Of a stretch of DNA of 64,000 nt, positions 59,275 through 64,000 are shown one piece after another. The stretch comes from Arma custos (lineage: Eukaryota > Arthropoda > Insecta > Hemiptera > Pentatomidae). A program made the translations under genes and the position numbers. The notes below the pieces were generated by a model. It made no database searches, had not been told where the DNA came from, and saw only the letters and a list, made by a program, of their open reading frames with translations. Where the stretch lies: assembly GCA_037127475.1 (NCBI GenBank), contig CM073764.1, forward strand, positions 84,462,960-84,526,959. The letters run 5' to 3'. Each line of letters begins with the position of its first letter. The stretch's first letter is position 1.

Positions 59275-59845
59275 GTGCATATCCTTCTCATTACAACCTC
59301 CGCAGATAAGTTGCAGCAAGCAGTGACTATATGTGATAAAGAGCTCCGTAGAAAACAAATGCCGATCAACGCATATAATATAAGGTCCTACAAGTGTACA
59401 AGGAGAAATCCATATACACTGCAACGTCAAGAGACGGAAACAGTGGAGGACCTTACCTACTTCGAAACAGAATTGGAAAGGACTATAAATTTCAAACAGG
59501 GTAAGTAAAGAAAACATGGTTTACAACAAAAACTGTAAAATTGGAAAAAGAAAATTAGTAGAAAAGTGTAGCTCTACATCTTCAAAACACAATACGTACT
59601 TATACTCTTATCGTGCTGAAAGTAAACATATTAGAGTCACCGCTACACAGATGAAATTTCTTATAAAGAATTGTGGGAAAAACAAGAAGGGGCGCATTCA
59701 CAAAAAAAAAAAAAATCAGGGAGGAACTAGATGAAAGAACTGGAGTCACGCCAAATTAAATGTACATTTTGCCATGGATGACCATCCTGGAAGGTAGAAG
59801 ACCACGAGGACGCCCAACAATGTCATACTTGGACTCTATTCAACA
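59275..59845 (+). mobile_element. LINE reverse-transcriptase C-terminal region, decayed
   Basis: Open pieces in two frames read LQQAVTICDKELRRKQMPIN, SYRAESKHIRVTATQMKFLI and EGRRPRGRPTMSYLDSI. They match the order found after the YADD box in non-LTR retrotransposons: L---V--C---L--M-IN, then YG-ES--I...T-MRFLR...RIR-E-IREEL, then EGRRPRGRPR-SYLDSI. There are stops and frameshifts at about 59507 and 59745-59760. The 5' and catalytic parts are missing. Confidence 0.7.
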
Positions 59846-60243
59846 CTTAAGTAGGAAAATAGGCAAATACGTGTTACGTAGAATATTCGGTCCAAAACAG
59901 GATGAGACCACTGGAAAATATAGGAGATTACATATATTTATATGGATGCGGAATTGCGAAGCATGCAACCGGTAAATATTATTCAGGTGATAGCGTCGCG
60001 AAGATTAAGATGGGCCTGTAAAGTTGCTGGGGTTAGTAACGAACGAATACCTAAGATGTTAATGAGCGCTATACCGACTGGGAAGCGTCTGAGGGGTAGA
60101 CCGAGGCGTAGATGGGAGAATTGCGTTAGGAGTGATCTGGCGGGTTTGGGTTTGGGTATCGGTCCGTGGTCAGAAGTTCATAAGGTGAGATTGGTGGTAT
60201 TGGCCTCGCGCCTTAGGCTTCGCTACGCTTTATTATTATTATA
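59846..60243 (+). mobile_element. LINE C-terminus plus 3' tail, different family
   Basis: It reads KYVLRRIFGPKQDETTGKYR, then (frameshifted near 59945) NIIQVIASRRLRWACKVAGV, NERIPKMLMSAIPTGKRLRG and GRPRRRWENCVRSDLAGLGL. It finishes SRLRLRYALLLL, where LLLL is translation of the (TTA)n tail. The two LINE families are joined at about 59846 without a spacer. Confidence 0.85.
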
Positions 60244-60344
60244 AATACTTTGAATTTGACCTTTTTTTCTGTAGACGATGTTTTGCTAACTTTTTATTAG
60301 ATCTTGTGTTACTAATGCATTGGAAAATATATATTGCTATATAC

Positions 60345-60853
60345 TGATGCGGGCGGCACCATGAAAGGGATGCTGAGCGGGGAAAATGTGTCATGTCGGA
60401 ACACATGAAAGGGAATATGTTTGGGACAAAGAACAGACCTTTTGGGTCCCTTATGGAGTTTTATGGTCCAAGATGGTGGAGTAGGAAGGAGAGGGGGAGA
60501 GAAGAAAACTCTTAAAAAACGAGGCTGGAGAATGCACTCGGAGAGAGACACAGAGAAGGAAGGAAGGTGCTCTCGAGAGATAGACGCAGAGCAGGAAGGT
60601 ACTCGGGAGACGAGGCCGGAAAGAAGGACGGGTACCCCGAGAAAGAAGAGCGGCCGAACGAAGCGGGCGGAGATGTCAAGGAAGAAGACCGACCGACCTG
60701 TAACCCAATCTACCCCTGTCCGCAGATAAGTGTAATTTATTTCCTGTAATGTATTTTAAGGCAATCCTTTTTATATATATAAAATCTGAATCATTAACCT
60801 TGGTGAAATTAAATAAATAAACTATCCTTATTGTAATTCTTTTGGTGCTTACA
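60345..60853 (+). mobile_element. possible solo LTR
   Basis: The segment starts TGATGCGGGCGGCACCATGA and ends CTTTTGGTGCTTACA. The four bases ATAC lie at both edges (60341-60344 and 60853-60856). The first 370 bp are purine- and GC-rich, unlike the surroundings. The last 150 bp are A+T-rich with AATAAATAAAC (60812-60822) as a poly(A) signal. This is the plan of a BEL/gypsy-type LTR, but no internal region or partner LTR is in the window. The 102-codon Arg/Lys-rich frame (60421-60729) is probably fortuitous. Confidence 0.35.
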
Positions 60854-60944
60854 TACTCCAGATACACTATTTATTTATAAATAATATATTGAAGGTATAA
60901 ACACAAGAATATTTAATATGATATATTTAAGAGTAGAAGAATAG

Positions 60945-60946
<2 letters not shown>

Positions 60947-60991
<45 letters not shown>
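60947..60991. repeat. (AT)n microsatellite
   Basis: About 22 units. Confidence 0.95.
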
Positions 60992-60995
<4 letters not shown>

Positions 60996-61931
60996 CAATG
61001 CACTGGATAGATATAATTATTAATTGAATTCGTTCACTTCATTACTAAGAGCACTAAAACTTTAAGTTGTGAGCTTTCTGTAATAACGAGGACAGCGTCA
61101 ACGTGAAGCGAAGATTGAGCGAAAAAAAGAATCCTCGAGATGACAATATAGTGTGGAGTTATTTAATGTTTTATTTGCCATTGTAAGTAAATTAATTATT
61201 TCTTACCTCATCTTACTATTTCTCGCTATGTCGCTATGATGTTGAACTTAATTTAGACAAAGAGCCAATTCATTGGTGGTAGAATTAGCATTGAGATATG
61301 CAAAGGTGAGCATAATTATTATTTATTCGATTCGAACATTAAAATTTAACTTGAATTTCTGATAAAAATCACATGTCTTTCCTATTTTTTTTTTACTAGG
61401 TAACTATCGTGTCTAATTCATAAAGTTAACGAAAACATGTTAGGATTAGCATATACGCATTCAGTTTCGCCATGCACGAAGGGATATCCCCAGGGATGGG
61501 AAACAATCAGTAAGCCCAGATCATCCCTTCAACGAGACCTTAGGGAGCCCCTATCCTATAGGAACACGGAGGTAGGTAAATACAAACTGCCACATACCGT
61601 TTGGGGTCGCTGGCCTGGGAGGAATCAACTAACAGACCAGAAGACCTCAGGAACAGTCAGTCTGATTAACATTGCTATAAAAATTTAGAAACGTAACTGA
61701 AAAAAAGTAGGGTATACAAAAAAAAAAATTAAAAATACTTGAGATTGATTGAGGACAAAGGAGAAAGTATGTAAATGACTTTAGCCAGAAATATTCAGAA
61801 TAACTATGAACAAGAAGAGTAATGTTATATTACAATTTTATGGAAAAGCGTTTTATGTGATATGACAGGAAAGGTCCTTATGGTTTGTATGAACTAATTA
61901 TTAATTTAAATAATTAAAGTAACCATTACAG
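60992..61931. other. intron; GC-balanced open segment at 61437-61690
   Basis: The 83-codon plus frame (61437-61688; VSPCTKGYPQGWETISKPRS, KLPHTVWGRWPGRNQLTDQ) has coding-like composition. I recognise no family, and it is antisense to dunce. Confidence 0.35.
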
Positions 61932-62189
61932 AGGTCAATTGAGATATACTTGTTAGCATAACAAAATACTATACTCAAAATGGCGGGTTCGCAGCACAGC
62001 GGGTAGTCTAAGAATTTCTTAATGAGAGTACAAAATCATTTCTTACGCCGTCCTTCCGAGGTGATGTATAAGCCACATATACTCCTAAAAGATTTCAAAA
62101 CTAATATACCAGGATAGTCAAAATTTAAAACTCCCACTGTAGCATCATTCGATTAGCCATAGCAGCATATAGTGGTGTTAAATGAATAA
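61932..62189 (+). mobile_element. SINE-B, full-length, diverged head
   Basis: B box GGCGGGTTCGCAGCACAGCG, middle GCCGTCCTTCCGAGGTGATG, end ATAGTGGTGTTAAATGAAT. Confidence 0.8.
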
Positions 62190-62622
62190 ACAAACTACAG
62201 GTGAATTTTAATGAATATTCGTTTTAATGTAAATTCCATAGTGCTATATTCTCTAAGCCAATGAAAAATTTCGAATAATGCAAAAACAATTTATACGGTA
62301 ATACTATATTTTTTCAATTAAAATTGTAAGTTTTTTAATCTAACCTAATATATTTTTTTAGCCCATACGTTCTGTTGCTATATCCAAACTACATGGTAAT
62401 ATATTTTTAACAGTTAAATAATTGGGAGAGAGATATTTTGAGCAAACAAGTAGCCAGGCTTCCGAAATATTACTTAATAAACTAATCCATTATTTACTTA
62501 ACAGAACTTTCTGACTTATTAAAGTGATTGTGCTATTCAATCGGTTCCGCTGATACGCTGTCTTGGACAAAGAGATATAAGCTAGTAACTTTTTTCCCTT
62601 GAGGTTGTGATACATTTTACTA
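62190..62622. other. intron, nothing assigned
   Basis: A+T-rich, no recognised element. Confidence 0.5.
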
Positions 62623-62905
62623 CTAGCTTTTGCCCACGGCTTCGCTCGCTTGGAATTCGGTCTGCCACATAAAGTTTCGTGACAGATCTTTTTAAATAAA
62701 TAATTTAATTTTTTTAAACCATAAGTTACTCGTACATCCGAAATTTCAGATGTCTAACTTCAAAACTGGCGGATTCCATACAATCTTTGAACCCCTATTA
62801 TATATAGAGGGACACTCTTGGGGGTGGAATTATCCAAATTCCTGTCTTAGTGCTCATTTAAGCTGTACAAAGAACCTATCTGCGAATTCCAAGATGCTAA
62901 ATTCT
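62623..62905 (-). mobile_element. Helitron-like element, 3' end
   Basis: The minus strand ends GCGAGCGAAGCCGTGGGC-AAAAGCTAG|T, with a hairpin just before CTAG. The upstream part matches 30200-30470. The copy breaks at about 62905. Confidence 0.75.
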
Positions 62906-63531
62906 GTGGTTTCTGCTGTGCGTTGACCGCTGGGTGTGTTAGTCAATCAGGTTACAGTTTTATATAAACTTCGCCTGTGTGGTGTGTTGATAAAAAGTAG
63001 CCTATGTCCTTCCCCATGCTTGAGATTATCCATATCAAATTTCATCACAGCCGCGAAACATACATTGACACTGATTAAACCAATGGGCGGACGGAAGTCA
63101 CTTTTGTTTACTGTTGTTCGTGCCAGCAAAGGGTTAGTATATAATATGATTGAATTTATTGAAAAGGATTACTTAGTATAACAGTTTCACTTGTCGTACG
63201 GCAGCAGCGGGAAATTAAAACTGAAAGGATTAGAATATGTAGGTGATTTATCGATGTGTTTTTAGTTTTGGCGGTCCTACTTACCTACTGCAATATACTC
63301 CTGTAAACTATGTTACTTGATTTGTTTTGTTCAATATGTTGATTTTGGGAATAAGAAACACGTAAGCAAGTATACAAACTTTTCCTCCTTTTTTAATCCC
63401 TTTAGGGGAGAATTTCGGAAAATCCTTTCTTATCAGACCCCTAAGTCATACAAAGATAACACCCTCCAATTTTCCGGTCTCTACGATCAGTGGTTTAGGC
63501 TGTGCGTTGATCGCTCAGTTATTTTATATGT
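62906..63531. repeat. other dispersed-repeat sequence between Helitron pieces
   Basis: GCTGTGCGTTGACCGCTGGG (62918) and GCTGTGCGTTGATCGCTCAG (63499) bracket the segment. AAAGTAGCCTATGTCCTTCC with CATATCAAATTTCATCACAG is typical of interior sequence of arthropod dispersed repeats. No coding relic is recognised. Confidence 0.45.
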
Positions 63532-63828
63532 ATAGATAATCTTATAAATGTGAAAGTTTGTATGTTTATATCTCTTTCACGGAAAAACTACTGAACGGAT
63601 TTGGATGAAACTTTACAGTAATATAGGTTATACATCAGAATAACACATAGGCTATAGCAAGCGTGGATTTAGGGGGTGGGACGCACAGGGGCACGTGCTC
63701 CCCCGACAGTTTTTTAGGTACTGTGGCGAATCCATTATAGTACATAATTAAAGGCAAATCACATGATAATAGTTGTTAAAATAACAGAAAGAACAAGAGT
63801 GAAACTATTTGTTTTGATATCCTACTAA
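63532..63828 (+). mobile_element. Helitron-like element, first 5' unit
   Basis: The 5' terminus lacks a few bases (ATCTTATAAATGTGAAAGTTT). It runs 297 bp to the start of the next unit, the same spacing as in 29749-30044. Confidence 0.75.
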
Positions 63829-64000
63829 TCCTACTGATATTATAAATGCGAAAGTTTGTATGTTTGTTACTCATTCACGCAAAAACTACTGAATGGATTT
63901 GGATGAAACATATTGAGTAAAATAGTTTATACATCATAGGCTACAGAAAGGGCTAATTTATGTGAGGGGTGGGGGCACATGCGTTATAGTACATAATTAA
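63829..64000 (+). mobile_element. Helitron-like element, second 5' unit, cut by window end
   Basis: TCCTACTGATATTATAAATG onwards; it continues past the window. Confidence 0.75.

Noticed and set aside
60421..60729. 102-codon Arg/Lys-rich frame
   Set aside because: A purine-rich tract keeps frames open, a second frame is also open, and the region looks like an LTR.

Overview
The window is a piece of a large, A+T-rich arthropod genome, almost certainly insect. It lies wholly inside one gene on the minus strand: the cAMP-specific phosphodiesterase 4 orthologue (dunce, dnc). Four short coding exons can be read with correct splice sites and mutually compatible phases. They lie at 52286-52387 (end of UCR1), 38525-38589 (linker), 27006-27118 and 13764-13857 (both UCR2). 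The introns between them are about 13.7, 11.4 and 13.1 kb. The gene runs off both ends: the upstream part of UCR1 lies beyond 52387 or outside the window, and the catalytic domain lies below 13764. No complete gene was found. The insect assignment rests on the dunce-like protein sequence, the repeat families and the A+T richness. A hemipteran-like genome is a guess from the repetitive ORF family at 5145-6380.

Nearly everything else is transposable-element debris in the introns. Two tRNA-derived SINE families dominate. SINE-A has about 18 copies or fragments, with a head reading GTGGCTCAGTGGTAGAGCA. SINE-B has about 12, with a head reading TCTAGTGGTTAGCATAAC and an end reading AAAGTGACGTTAAAT. 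A Helitron-like family (TC...CTAG|T ends) occurs at 1-502, 29749-30476, 62623-62905 and 63532-64000. It has an unusual tandem 5'-end arrangement. A broken Tc1-type DD34E transposon with intact terminal repeats lies at 47958-49488. A mariner-like transposase relic at 15870-16372 is interrupted by a 144-bp MITE. LINE 3' ends lie at 3640-4430, 20700-20990, 23763-24070, 55899-56096, 56836-57065 and 59275-60243. A decayed repetitive ORF at 5145-6380 lies next to a TIR-bounded segment (6423-7035), and a possible solo LTR lies at 60345-60853.

Other notable items are a 15-bp minisatellite of about 30 units (43888-44354) and a nearly perfect 25-bp hairpin (28137-28190). Three hammerhead/Penelope-like CTGAAGA...CGAAAC motifs were found. 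A perfect CRE palindrome lies in a GC-richer island in a dunce intron (43130-43490). Several non-repetitive islands could be conserved regulatory elements or alternative promoters of dunce. No bacterial-type operon, CRISPR array or defence system is present, and I found no convincing new biological system.
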